Shown: piece after piece, positions 6,495 to 13,524 of the stretch
Layout of the letters: each line of letters starts with the position of its first letter
How positions within the stretch are numbered: the stretch's first letter is position 1
Assembly (NCBI GenBank): GCA_031272345.1
Contig: JAISTZ010000022.1
Location: 1 to 18,413 of the forward strand
Direction: 5' to 3'
DNA from: Spirochaetaceae bacterium
Lineage (GTDB): Bacteria > Spirochaetota > Spirochaetia > Treponematales > Treponemataceae
Length of the DNA stretch: 18,413 bases
Position numbers and translations under genes: made by a program
Notes under the pieces: model-generated
Seen by the model: the letters and a program-made list of their open reading frames with translations, nothing else
What the model was told of the DNA's origin: nothing
Database searches by the model: none

Positions 6495-7518
6495 GAGAAG
6501 GCGGAGGGCGCTGATTCTCCTTGGCTCTGCGCTCCTCCTTGGGTGCGCGGTGTGCGGGGGCGCGTTCCTTGTGTACAGCCGGGGCATCGGGGCCCCTTCG
6601 GACAGCCCGGAGGCGCTCCGGTTCGACGTTCCCCAGGGCGCAACCATGAAGGGGACCGCCAGGGCGCTTAAAGCGCGGGGGCTCATCCGGTCGGACCTGT
6701 GGTTCTACCTCCTGGCCCGGCGGCGAGGAGCCCTCCTCAAGGCCGGCTCCTACAGGATTTCCCCGGACATGGACGCCCCTTCCATCCTGGCCCTCCTCGA
6801 ATCCGGCAGGGGCGCCCACGTCACCGTCAGTGTGCCCGAGGGGTACACGGTAAAAAAAATCGCCTCCCTGGTCGAAAAAGACGGAATCTGCCCGGCCGCG
6901 GACTTCATCGCCGCATCAGGGGACAGGGCGCTCCTTGGGGAATACGGCATCCCCGGGGATTCCTTCCAGGGCTACCTGTTCCCGGACACCTATTTCCTCG
7001 TTTCCGGCATGGAAGCTTCCGCCGTGGTCCGCATGATGGCGGATACCTTTTTCAAAAAACTCGCGGCAATCCCCGGCTCGTCCTCCCTCTCCCCCCAGGA
7101 GCTCCACCAAAGGGTGATTCTGGCGTCCATCGTGGAGCGGGAATACCGCCGGGAAGAGGAGGCCCCCCTCATCGCCAGCGTATTCGTCAACCGGCTCAGG
7201 GAGCGCTGGGGGCTCTATTCCTGCGCCACCGTGGAGTTCATCCTTACGGAGATCCTGGGCAGGCCCCACCCCGAAGCCATCACCGTGGAGGACACCCGGA
7301 TCGACAATCCCTACAACACCTACAAATGGGCGGGGCTCCCCCCGGGGCCGATTTCCAGCCCCGGCATGATCGCCCTGGACGCGGCGATTAACCCGGCCCA
7401 AACCGGGTACTACTACTTCCGTCTGGTCGATTCCGGGGCGGGGCGTCATCACTTTTCCGGTGATTTTACCGAGCATATCGAAACCGGGCGGATCGCCGTC
7501 CCCAAAAAGGCGCCCTGA
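6487..7518 (+). CDS. mltG: Endolytic murein transglycosylase MltG (YceG)
   Basis: The 343-residue membrane protein cleaves nascent glycan strands and sets their length during peptidoglycan synthesis. A basic start (MGRRRRR) and one transmembrane helix (about residues 8-30) anchor it in the inner membrane with a periplasmic catalytic region. A LysM-like part (FDVPQGATMKGTARALKARGLI) is followed by the YceG domain. The catalytic Glu is E217 in LASIVEREYRREEEAP. The GYLFPDTYF, VFVNRL and YNTYKWAGLPPGPISSPG blocks are typical, as is the C-terminal HHFSGDFTEH. The start overlaps the upstream small ORF by 8 nt and uses GGAGG 9 nt upstream. The stop overlaps the dnaG start by one base (TGATG). Its presence with the distal mre/mrd genes places peptidoglycan functions on both sides of dnaG-rpoD. 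Confidence 0.93.
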   Translation: MGRRRRRALILLGSALLLGCAVCGGAFLVYSRGIGAPSDSPEALRFDVPQGATMKGTARALKARGLIRSDLWFYLLARRRGALLKAGSYRISPDMDAPSILALLESGRGAHVTVSVPEGYTVKKIASLVEKDGICPAADFIAASGDRALLGEYGIPGDSFQGYLFPDTYFLVSGMEASAVVRMMADTFFKKLAAIPGSSSLSPQELHQRVILASIVEREYRREEEAPLIASVFVNRLRERWGLYSCATVEFILTEILGRPHPEAITVEDTRIDNPYNTYKWAGLPPGPISSPGMIALDAAINPAQTGYYYFRLVDSGAGRHHFSGDFTEHIETGRIAVPKKAP

Positions 7519-9293
7519 TGGCCGGACGAATCTCCCAGGAAACCATCCAGGACATCGCCGGCCGGGTGGATATGGTCGCCCTGGTGGGGGAATACACCAG
7601 GCTCGAAAAAAAGGGGGGCCGCTGGGCAGGGCTCTGTCCCTTTCACAACGAAAAGACTCCCTCTTTTTTTGTGGACCCCCTTAAAAAACTCTATCACTGC
7701 TTCGGCTGCGGCGCCGGAGGGGACGCGATTTCCTTCTACCGGGAGGTGGAAAAGGCATCCTACGTTGACGCGGTGCGATTCCTTGCGCAAAAAACCGGCG
7801 TGGAGATCCGGTACGACGGCGCCTTCGTGCCCGTGGAGGGGAACACAAAAAACGACGAATACCGGGACCTGTATACCAAGGTGGCGGGGGTGTTCCATCA
7901 CCTCCTCGTAAAGACCCCCCAGGGGGCCGAGGCCCTGGCATACATAAAAGGCCGGGGCATAACCGACGAAACCGTCGGGCGGTTCATGCTCGGCTACGCC
8001 CCCAGGGACCGCTACTGGCTCAGGAAATTCCTCACGGGCAAAAGCTACAGCAGGGAATTCCTCTCGGATTCGGGGCTTTTTTCAAAAAAATTCCCGGACA
8101 TGGCGTTTTTTCAGGACCGGCTCATGTTCCCCATCTACGACAGGCAGTCCAGGGCGGTGGCCTTCGGGGGGCGCATCCTCTCCGGGGACGGCCCCAAGTA
8201 CCTCAACTCCGGGGACCTGCCCTTCTTCCACAAGGGGGAGACCCTCTACGCCTTCAACCTGGCGAAGCAGGAGATCCGCTCAAAAAAAGCGGCCGTCCTC
8301 TGCGAGGGGTACATGGACGTGCTGGCCTACCACCAGAGCGGGGTAGGGACCGCTGTTGCGCCCCTGGGCACGGCCCTCACCAGGGAGCAGGTGCGGCTCG
8401 TCAAGAACTTCGCGGACACGGTCTACCTCTCCTTCGACAGCGACCGGGCCGGCGAGGCCGCATGCAGGAAGGCGATTCTCCTGTGCAGGCAGGAGGGGCT
8501 TCCCGCCCGGGTGGTGCGCTTCAATGAGGGGAAGGATCCCGCGGAAATTTTGCAGAAATTTGGTCCCCAGGTATTGACAAAGTGTATAGAAAGCGCTATA
8601 ATTGATTCTGATTATTTGCTGTCCATGGTGATGCGCGATTATCCGATAGATACGCCGGAAGGAAAAACAAAGGCCGCTTTGGCCTTTTTCCCGTATATCG
8701 ATGCGCTTGCCGAGGACATGCAAAAACAGTCCTGCTTGGATGTATTGTGCCAGGCCCTCAACATACGTCAGGAGGCTGCCAGGCACGATTATCTTAACAG
8801 AGACGAAGCCCGGAAACGAACGAAAGACGAACAAGCCGCATCGCAGCAAGCCCCGCCGGGGCGCATTAAGCTGAATGCCGAATTGCGGACAGTGCTTTCA
8901 GTTATTGCAAATTTTGAGTTTTTTCCGGAATTTCGTGCCGCTCTGAGCGCGGAAGATTTTGAAAATTCCCTTGCGAGGGATATGTTCATTTCGATGGAAG
9001 AGTGTTACAGACAAGAAGCTGTCTCTGTGAGCGCCATTTTGTCTCGTTTTGAGGACAAAAATGTGAAGGAACTGATAACAGATGCCGTTACCTCCGGCGA
9101 ATACGGCGGATATACCCTTGATACGGTTAAATCCAGTATCAAACGGATAAAACGCAATAGTTTCGAGCGGAGACGGACCGTTCTCCAGAATAAAATCAGC
9201 GGAATTCATGTTTTGACTCTCCAGGATCAGCAGCGGCTTGACGCGCTCCTTTCCGAAAAGATGAGCATCGATTCAGAACTCAAAAATTTGTGA
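7518..9293 (+). CDS. dnaG: DNA primase DnaG
   Basis: The 591-residue primase makes RNA primers for the replication fork. The N-terminal zinc ribbon has C40, H43, C61 and C64 (CPFHNEKTPSF and HCFGCGAGGDA). The RNA polymerase/TOPRIM core follows with CEGYMDVLAY (E263, metal-binding acid) and FDSDRAGEAA (D307-x-D309). The C-terminal third should be the helicase-binding domain, which is naturally variable. ATG at 7518 overlaps the mltG stop, with AAGG 7 nt upstream. Two features are unusual. From about codon 340 the GC content falls abruptly from about 67% (8221-8520) to about 47% (8581-9300) with different codon choice. A perfect consensus promoter also lies within the gene at 8574-8602. The reading frame is intact throughout, with no sign of frameshift. 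Confidence 0.96.
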   Translation: MAGRISQETIQDIAGRVDMVALVGEYTRLEKKGGRWAGLCPFHNEKTPSFFVDPLKKLYHCFGCGAGGDAISFYREVEKASYVDAVRFLAQKTGVEIRYDGAFVPVEGNTKNDEYRDLYTKVAGVFHHLLVKTPQGAEALAYIKGRGITDETVGRFMLGYAPRDRYWLRKFLTGKSYSREFLSDSGLFSKKFPDMAFFQDRLMFPIYDRQSRAVAFGGRILSGDGPKYLNSGDLPFFHKGETLYAFNLAKQEIRSKKAAVLCEGYMDVLAYHQSGVGTAVAPLGTALTREQVRLVKNFADTVYLSFDSDRAGEAACRKAILLCRQEGLPARVVRFNEGKDPAEILQKFGPQVLTKCIESAIIDSDYLLSMVMRDYPIDTPEGKTKAALAFFPYIDALAEDMQKQSCLDVLCQALNIRQEAARHDYLNRDEARKRTKDEQAASQQAPPGRIKLNAELRTVLSVIANFEFFPEFRAALSAEDFENSLARDMFISMEECYRQEAVSVSAILSRFEDKNVKELITDAVTSGEYGGYTLDTVKSSIKRIKRNSFERRRTVLQNKISGIHVLTLQDQQRLDALLSEKMSIDSELKNL

Positions 9294-9400
9294 GGATTAA
9301 CCACGTGTCCGAACTCGTTCAAAACCTTGCGTTAGAAAAACTTATTGATTTCATAAAAGACAAGACCAGCATAACCTGGGACGAATTTAACGATCTCTTC
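8535..9400. other. Low-GC block with sharp borders across the dnaG 3' end and rpoD start
   Basis: Hand counts give about 67% GC for 8221-8520, 47% for 8581-9300, 37% for 9301-9360 and 68% for 9421-9480. Codon choice changes with it: more Leu TTG, Ile ATT/ATA and A/T-ending codons. The reading frames continue unbroken. The block could be a recombined segment from a lower-GC relative, or a region selected for promoter and ribosome-site accessibility. Confidence 0.65.
8574..8602 (+). promoter_or_regulatory. Perfect consensus sigma70 promoter inside dnaG, for rpoD
   Basis: TTGACA (8574-8579) and TATAAT (8597-8602) are separated by exactly 17 nt, a full 12/12 consensus match. It lies within dnaG codons of about 353-362 and points towards rpoD, whose start is about 700 nt downstream. 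E. coli likewise carries rpoD promoters inside dnaG. Confidence 0.75.
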
Positions 9401-11065
9401 CCCAGCGTTGACAGCGATTCCCAGGAGAAGATCGACGCCGCCCTGGTGGAGCTGGAGCGGCGGAACATCCAGGTCCTCCCCGTGGACGGTCTCCAGGAGG
9501 AGGGGGAGGCAGAAGCGCCCCAGGAGGGAGCCAAGCAGGGGGACCCCAAAAAGCGTATCCTCTTTAACGAAAAAGATTCCGGCGGGGACGATCCGATCCG
9601 GCTCTACCTGCGGGAGATCGGCAAGGAAAACCTGCTCACCGCCGAGCAGGAGGTGGAGCTCTCCAAAAAGATGGAGGACGGCGAAACCATCATCAGGAAC
9701 GTGATCAAAAATTCCGGGGTTCTTATCCCGGAGTTTTATGAAATCGCCAAGACCGCCTTAAAAAAAGAAAACGACGAGCGCGGCGGCCCCTTCAGAAACC
9801 GTAAGGACAGCGACGCCCTGGCGGAAAAACGCAGGCTTAAAACCCTGTACGGAGAGACGTTAAAGCCGATTTTGCTGGAACTCAAGGAATACATGCAGCG
9901 GAAAAAGCAGCTCATCGAGGAGGGGCAGACAAAGTCCGTCTTCGACGACGAGCGCCTGGTCACCCTCAAGAACATCATCCTGCCGGTCCTGCAAGCTGTG
10001 GAGATTCAAACCGAAGAAATCGAGCGGTTCGCCGTAAAGTTTATCGACGCCACGGTTAAGATCAACGAGAACCAGCACAAAAAAGAAAAAAAAGAAAAGG
10101 AACTGCGGATCACCGATTTCGCCGCCCTCAGGAGTATGGGCAAGAGCCTGGGGGTCAGGAACGAGCGCATCAAACTGGAGCAGGAGCTCGGCCTTTCGGC
10201 GGACGAGATCCGGGAGATCTACACCCAGATCCAAAAGATCGACCGGAAGCTCAAAAGGCTGGAGTTTGAATTTGAGAACAATGTGTCCGAAATTAAAGCC
10301 ATGTCCGAAGAGATCAGACGCGGCCAAAGGATGATGAAGGAGGCAAAGAACCGCCTGATCACGGCGAATTTGCGGCTCGTCGTGTCCATCGCAAAGAAAT
10401 ACACCAACCGGGGGCTGCAGTTCTTCGACCTCGTCCAGGAGGGGAACATCGGCCTCATCAAGGCGGTGGAAAAATTCGAGTACCGGAAGGGCTACAAATT
10501 TTCTACCTACGCCACCTGGTGGATCCGCCAGGCCATAACCCGGAGCATCTCGGACCAGGCCCGCACGATCCGGGTGCCCGTGCACATGATCGAGCAGATC
10601 AACAAGGTGGTGCGGGAGTCCCGGCAGCTCATGCAGCGCCTGGGCAGGGAGCCCTCGGACGAGGAGATCGCCGCCCAGCTCGGGTGGCCCCTCACCAGGG
10701 TCAAGCAGGTAAAAAATGTGGCCCGGGAACCGATTTCCCTGGAGACCCCCATCGGGGAGGAGGAGGATTCCCTTTTGGGAGATTTCATCGAGGACAAGGA
10801 CGTGGAAAATCCGGCGATTCAGACCTCGAACATCATGCTCAAGGAACACATCCATTCCGTCCTCTCCACCCTCCCGGCCAGGGAGCAGGAGGTGCTCAAC
10901 ATGCGGTTCGGCCTGGATGACGGGTATTCCCTCACCCTGGAAGAGGTGGGCCTCTACTTCAACGTCACCAGGGAACGGATCCGCCAGATCGAGGCCAAGG
11001 CCCTCCGCAGGCTCAGGCCCCCCAGGCGGTCCCACGGCTTGCGGGAATATATGTCGGTGGAATAA
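9305..11065 (+). CDS. rpoD: RNA polymerase primary sigma factor RpoD (sigma70)
   Basis: The 586-residue product directs RNA polymerase to housekeeping promoters. Region 1.1 covers about residues 1-80. Region 1.2 begins at D95 (DDPIRLYLREIGKENLLTAE). A long charged non-conserved region fills about 130-345. Region 2 starts near N349 and contains LRLVVSIAKKY, FFDLVQEGNIGLIKAV and the YATWWIRQAITR melting/-10 recognition helix. Region 4 runs from about 512 with SLTLEEVG and VTRERIRQIEAKALRRLR. The GTG at 9305 is preferred over the GTG at 9290 because GAGG (9292-9295) lies 9 nt upstream. That SD overlaps the dnaG stop, so the genes are coupled. Just after the region 4.2 helix the sequence reads LRPPRRS where LRHPxRS is usual. 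Transcription is likely from the operon and from the promoter inside dnaG. Confidence 0.97.
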   Translation: MSELVQNLALEKLIDFIKDKTSITWDEFNDLFPSVDSDSQEKIDAALVELERRNIQVLPVDGLQEEGEAEAPQEGAKQGDPKKRILFNEKDSGGDDPIRLYLREIGKENLLTAEQEVELSKKMEDGETIIRNVIKNSGVLIPEFYEIAKTALKKENDERGGPFRNRKDSDALAEKRRLKTLYGETLKPILLELKEYMQRKKQLIEEGQTKSVFDDERLVTLKNIILPVLQAVEIQTEEIERFAVKFIDATVKINENQHKKEKKEKELRITDFAALRSMGKSLGVRNERIKLEQELGLSADEIREIYTQIQKIDRKLKRLEFEFENNVSEIKAMSEEIRRGQRMMKEAKNRLITANLRLVVSIAKKYTNRGLQFFDLVQEGNIGLIKAVEKFEYRKGYKFSTYATWWIRQAITRSISDQARTIRVPVHMIEQINKVVRESRQLMQRLGREPSDEEIAAQLGWPLTRVKQVKNVAREPISLETPIGEEEDSLLGDFIEDKDVENPAIQTSNIMLKEHIHSVLSTLPAREQEVLNMRFGLDDGYSLTLEEVGLYFNVTRERIRQIEAKALRRLRPPRRSHGLREYMSVE

Positions 11066-11078
11066 AGCCGGAGCCCTG

Positions 11079-11107
11079 TAGACATTTATTGGGCTTTGGT
11101 GTAGGAT
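11079..11107 (+). promoter_or_regulatory. Sigma70-type promoter for the zinc-ribbon gene and perhaps rnpB
   Basis: TAGACA (11079-11084, 5/6) and TAGGAT (11102-11107, 4/6) are 17 nt apart in the 78-nt gap after rpoD. Transcription would begin near 11114, about 30 nt before the next ATG. Confidence 0.5.
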
Positions 11108-11143
11108 AGGACCGAATGTCCGGTTCAATAACGAAGGGGTACT

Positions 11144-12013
11144 ATGGATACGACAGAGATTTTTGACAAGCTCAAGACGCTCCAGGACATACTTGTTCAA
11201 AAGTATGATCTGGAAAACAAAATAGAGGCGTCTCCCAAGCATTTGCAATCCCAGGATGAATTGCTCTCCAGGCTCAAAAAGGAATACATCGAACACAGCG
11301 CCGAGTTCGATGCCAAAAAAGACGAGGTCAACAGGCTCAAGTACGAGCTCCAGGAGGCGGAGGCGTCCCGGGAGCGGGGGGAGAAGGGCATGGATACCAT
11401 CACCACCCACCGGGAATACGAGGCCCTGGATAAAGAAATCAAGGACGCCACCGACCAGGAACAGCGGATCCGCAAGGACCTCCAGCGGGAAGAAAAAAAT
11501 CTTGCCGAGATCAACGACCGGCTCAAGCAGGATGAGGAGTTCATCCAGAGTCAGGAGGCGGAGCTCGCCAGCGGCAGGGAGAGTCTTTCCCTTGAGGTGG
11601 GGGACTACAAGGCAAAGCTCGCTGAGCTTACCGCCCAGGAACAGGAAACCAACACGTCCATAGACCAGGAGATCATCTTCAAATTTGAACGCATCATAAA
11701 GAGCAAGCAGGGGAAGGGCATTGTGGCGGTAAAGGGCAATGTGTGCGACGGCTGCCACATGATTCTGCCCGCCCAGTTCGCCAACAAGGTGCGTTCCGGG
11801 GAGGAAATCGTGTTCTGTCCCTACTGTTCCCGTATTCTCTACTACCAGGAGCTCGACCAGGACGAGGCCGAATACTTCCACGTGGAGGAGACGGGCAGCC
11901 TGGCGGACCTGGACACCGACTTCGGGGAAGATGAGCTCGACGAAGAAGAGGACGAGGTCCTGAACGATTCGGCGGATGAATCGGGCAAGGACATGATGGA
12001 ATATGACGAATGA
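11144..12013 (+). CDS. Coiled-coil protein with C4 zinc ribbon (CT398/HP0958-like, DUF164)
   Basis: The 289-residue protein has a long helical hairpin (about residues 5-185, rich in Glu/Lys/Gln heptads) followed by a zinc ribbon. The ribbon is CDGC (C201, C204) and CPYC (C225, C228), with the usual HMILPAQFANKV linker. The Helicobacter member HP0958 is linked to flagellar protein and mRNA handling and the Chlamydia member CT398 to sigma54 and secretion. The role here cannot be assigned. The last 55 residues form a very acidic tail (FGEDELDEEEDEVLND region), which I do not recall as usual for the family. ATG at 11144 has AAGGGG 4 nt upstream. It has its own promoter and stands between rpoD and rnpB, the order I recall in Treponema. 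Confidence 0.85.
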   Translation: MDTTEIFDKLKTLQDILVQKYDLENKIEASPKHLQSQDELLSRLKKEYIEHSAEFDAKKDEVNRLKYELQEAEASRERGEKGMDTITTHREYEALDKEIKDATDQEQRIRKDLQREEKNLAEINDRLKQDEEFIQSQEAELASGRESLSLEVGDYKAKLAELTAQEQETNTSIDQEIIFKFERIIKSKQGKGIVAVKGNVCDGCHMILPAQFANKVRSGEEIVFCPYCSRILYYQELDQDEAEYFHVEETGSLADLDTDFGEDELDEEEDEVLNDSADESGKDMMEYDE

Positions 12014-12022
12014 GCTTGCATT

Positions 12023-12063
12023 CGGGATACCGCCTGTGAATCAAGAAAACCGGCGGCATCCCG
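12023..12063 (+). other. Long hairpin immediately 5' of RNase P RNA
   Basis: CGGGATACCGCC (12023-12034) pairs with GGCGGCATCCCG (12052-12063) apart from one A-C mismatch, around a 17-nt loop. It starts 9 nt after the zinc-ribbon stop and ends where RNase P helix P1 begins. No T-run follows, so it is not a standard terminator. It may mark 5' processing of the RNase P precursor or protect the upstream mRNA. Confidence 0.55.
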
Positions 12064-12512
12064 AGCGCAAAAGGAAGCGGCCGCTTGCCTATGGGCAAGA
12101 GGAAAGTCCGGGCTCATCCGGAAAAAATGCCGGGTAACACCCGGGCGGAGGGGCGCCGCAGGCTCCGGCTCAAGGGCCCTTCCGACAGAGAGCGCAACAG
12201 AAAACGTACCGCCTACGTCTGGGGAGAAGACCTTTGGTTTTCGGCCCAGGCCGGTGAGGGTGAAAAGGCAGGGTAAGAGCCTACCGCGCGTCCGGTAACG
12301 GACGCGGCAGTGCAAGCCTCATTTTGAGCAAGGTTAAGCAGTAACCGCGATTCCGGTATGGAACCGGAGTCAGGGTCAAGGCCCGGGCAATGGTTCCACG
12401 GTTACGGGTAAACCGCATGAGCCGTCCGGCAACGGGCGGCCCAGATAGATGGCCGCCCACGTCCCGGGGCAATGCCCCGGGGTGTGACAGAACCCGGCTT
12501 ACCTTTTGTGCT
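12064..12512 (+). ncRNA. rnpB: RNase P RNA, class A
   Basis: This is the catalytic RNA of RNase P, which matures tRNA 5' ends. The conserved 5' core GAGGAAAGTCCGGGCTC is at 12099-12115 and the pairing 3' core ACAGAACCCGGCTTACC at 12487-12503. The GGTAAGAGCCTACCGCG core and the GGGTAAACCGCATGAG L15 region lie between. P1 is GCGCAAAAGG (12065-12074) with CCTTTTGTGC (12502-12511). P2 is GCGGCC (12077-12082) with GGCCGC (12451-12456). P3 is short, with CTTGCC at 12084-12089 pairing with GGCAAG at 12094-12099. A 13-bp hairpin at 12458-12486 occupies the P19 position. The length of about 450 nt is larger than E. coli's 377. The ends are inferred from P1 and may be off by a few bases. Confidence 0.95.
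12458..12486 (+). other. P19-position hairpin within RNase P RNA
   Basis: A 13-bp stem (11 Watson-Crick pairs and two G-U wobbles, core CCCGGGGC) closes on an AAT loop between the P2 3' strand and the conserved ACAGAA. E. coli has only a few bases here. Some other bacteria carry a helix called P19 at this place. Confidence 0.7.
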
Positions 12513-12519
12513 TTTTTTT
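12502..12519 (+). terminator. T8 run after helix P1 of RNase P RNA
   Basis: The 3' strand of P1 (12502-12511) is followed directly by eight T. P1 is a long-range helix rather than a local hairpin, so termination may be partial. The elongation genes downstream may depend on readthrough, since no clear promoter was found for them. Confidence 0.4.
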
Positions 12520-12531
12520 GGAGTTATTCTG

Positions 12532-12555
12532 ATGTTTAGGCGCGGAAAAACATGA
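12532..12555 (+). CDS. Candidate seven-codon leader ORF (MFRRGKT)
   Basis: ATG at 12532 has GGAG (12520-12523) 8 nt upstream. After seven codons it ends in a TGA that overlaps the next gene's start as ATGA (12552-12555). The TPR gene itself has no comparable ribosome site, so a ribosome finishing this mini-ORF could restart on it. This is inferred from spacing alone. Confidence 0.45.
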   Translation: MFRRGKT

Positions 12556-13505
12556 AGAAGATAAAAATACTGGTCATAACACCGGACGAACGGAAAAAAC
12601 AGCGTCAAAGAATTACCCGGGGTGTCCTCGCCCTCCTTGTATTCGCCGGGATTGTTCTCTCTTCATTTCTCTTTTACCACAGGACAAAATCCCGAATCAC
12701 CCTCCGGGCCGTGCACGAACTGTGGAAACAGGAGGACTACCAGGGGGTCTACACCCTCACCGCGGGCCTGCTCGCTTCCTTCCCCCTGGACTCCGGCGCC
12801 CTGGCCTACCGGGGATTCGCCGCGTATTACCTGGCCGCCAGGGAGACGGATCTGTCCAAGTCCCAGTCCTTCCTTGAAGAGGGGATCATCTCTCTCAGGA
12901 AGGCCCTGTATAAAGCGAACAAGCGTATCCAGCCCCAGATCAACTACATGCTGGGGAAGGCGTATTTTTTAAAAAACACCCTGTCCGCCTATTATTACTA
13001 CGCCGACATGGTCGTTTTCTACCTGAACGAGGCTGTGCGGCTCGGTTTTTCCGCCAGGGATATTCCCGAAATCCTCGGTCTTTCCTATGGGGCCCTGAAT
13101 ATGACAACCGAAAGCGTCATGGCCTTTACGGAGGCCCTCAAGGTGCGGGACTCGGACGTGCTCGAGCTGGCCATCGCGGAACAGAAGTACAAGCTCAGGG
13201 ACTACGATTCCGCCAAGCCCTACCTTTTTAAGGTGGCCCGGTCGAGCAAGGACGACGTGTTCATAAAACAGAGTCATGCGCTTTTGGGGCAAATTTATAT
13301 CGACGAGGGGCATTACGACGATGCCCGGAGGGAGTTTCAGGCCATCCTCGACAAGGACCCCGCTTCAAGCGACGCCTATTACGGATTCGGGCTGGTCTAC
13401 GAAAAAGAGGGGGACTACCCCAGGGCCAGGGCCGAATGGCGGAGGGCCCTGCGGTACGACGTGAACCACCCGGGGGCTCTGCAAAAATTGGCGGATTCCC
13501 GGTGA
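12552..13505 (+). CDS. Membrane-anchored TPR protein upstream of mreB
   Basis: The 317-residue protein has a basic N-terminus (KKIKI to RKKQRQRITRG), one transmembrane helix at about 24-43, and a long helical repeat region outside the membrane. The clearest tetratricopeptide units are near the C-terminus: HALLGQIYIDEGHYDDARREF and AYYGFGLVYEKEGDYPRAR. TPRs bind proteins, so this may be a scaffold for the elongation machinery encoded next to it. That role is inferred from context. A TAG at 12537 in this frame rules out an upstream extension, which leaves ATG 12552 as the first possible start. Its own SD is weak, and the seven-codon ORF that overlaps it probably supplies the ribosomes. mreB begins 19 nt after its stop. 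I recall TPR genes at this position in T. pallidum. Confidence 0.85.
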   Translation: MKKIKILVITPDERKKQRQRITRGVLALLVFAGIVLSSFLFYHRTKSRITLRAVHELWKQEDYQGVYTLTAGLLASFPLDSGALAYRGFAAYYLAARETDLSKSQSFLEEGIISLRKALYKANKRIQPQINYMLGKAYFLKNTLSAYYYYADMVVFYLNEAVRLGFSARDIPEILGLSYGALNMTTESVMAFTEALKVRDSDVLELAIAEQKYKLRDYDSAKPYLFKVARSSKDDVFIKQSHALLGQIYIDEGHYDDARREFQAILDKDPASSDAYYGFGLVYEKEGDYPRARAEWRRALRYDVNHPGALQKLADSR

Positions 13506-13524
13506 ATATAGATGGAGGTTTCTG

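Noticed and set aside
11064..11097. AAAGCC/GGCTTT inverted repeat after rpoD as a terminator
   Set aside because: The loop is 22 nt, the stem is weak, no T-run follows, and it overlaps the promoter proposed for the next gene.
9860..11881. Very long open frame (673 codons) on the minus strand across rpoD and the zinc-ribbon gene
   Set aside because: It is antisense to two unambiguous genes, shows no recognisable domain, and is expected where GC-rich codon use removes antisense stops.
12016..12044. TTGCAT-17 nt-AATCAA as a promoter for rnpB
   Set aside because: The -10 matches poorly and the segment is occupied by a stable hairpin; rnpB is more likely read from upstream or from a promoter I cannot see.
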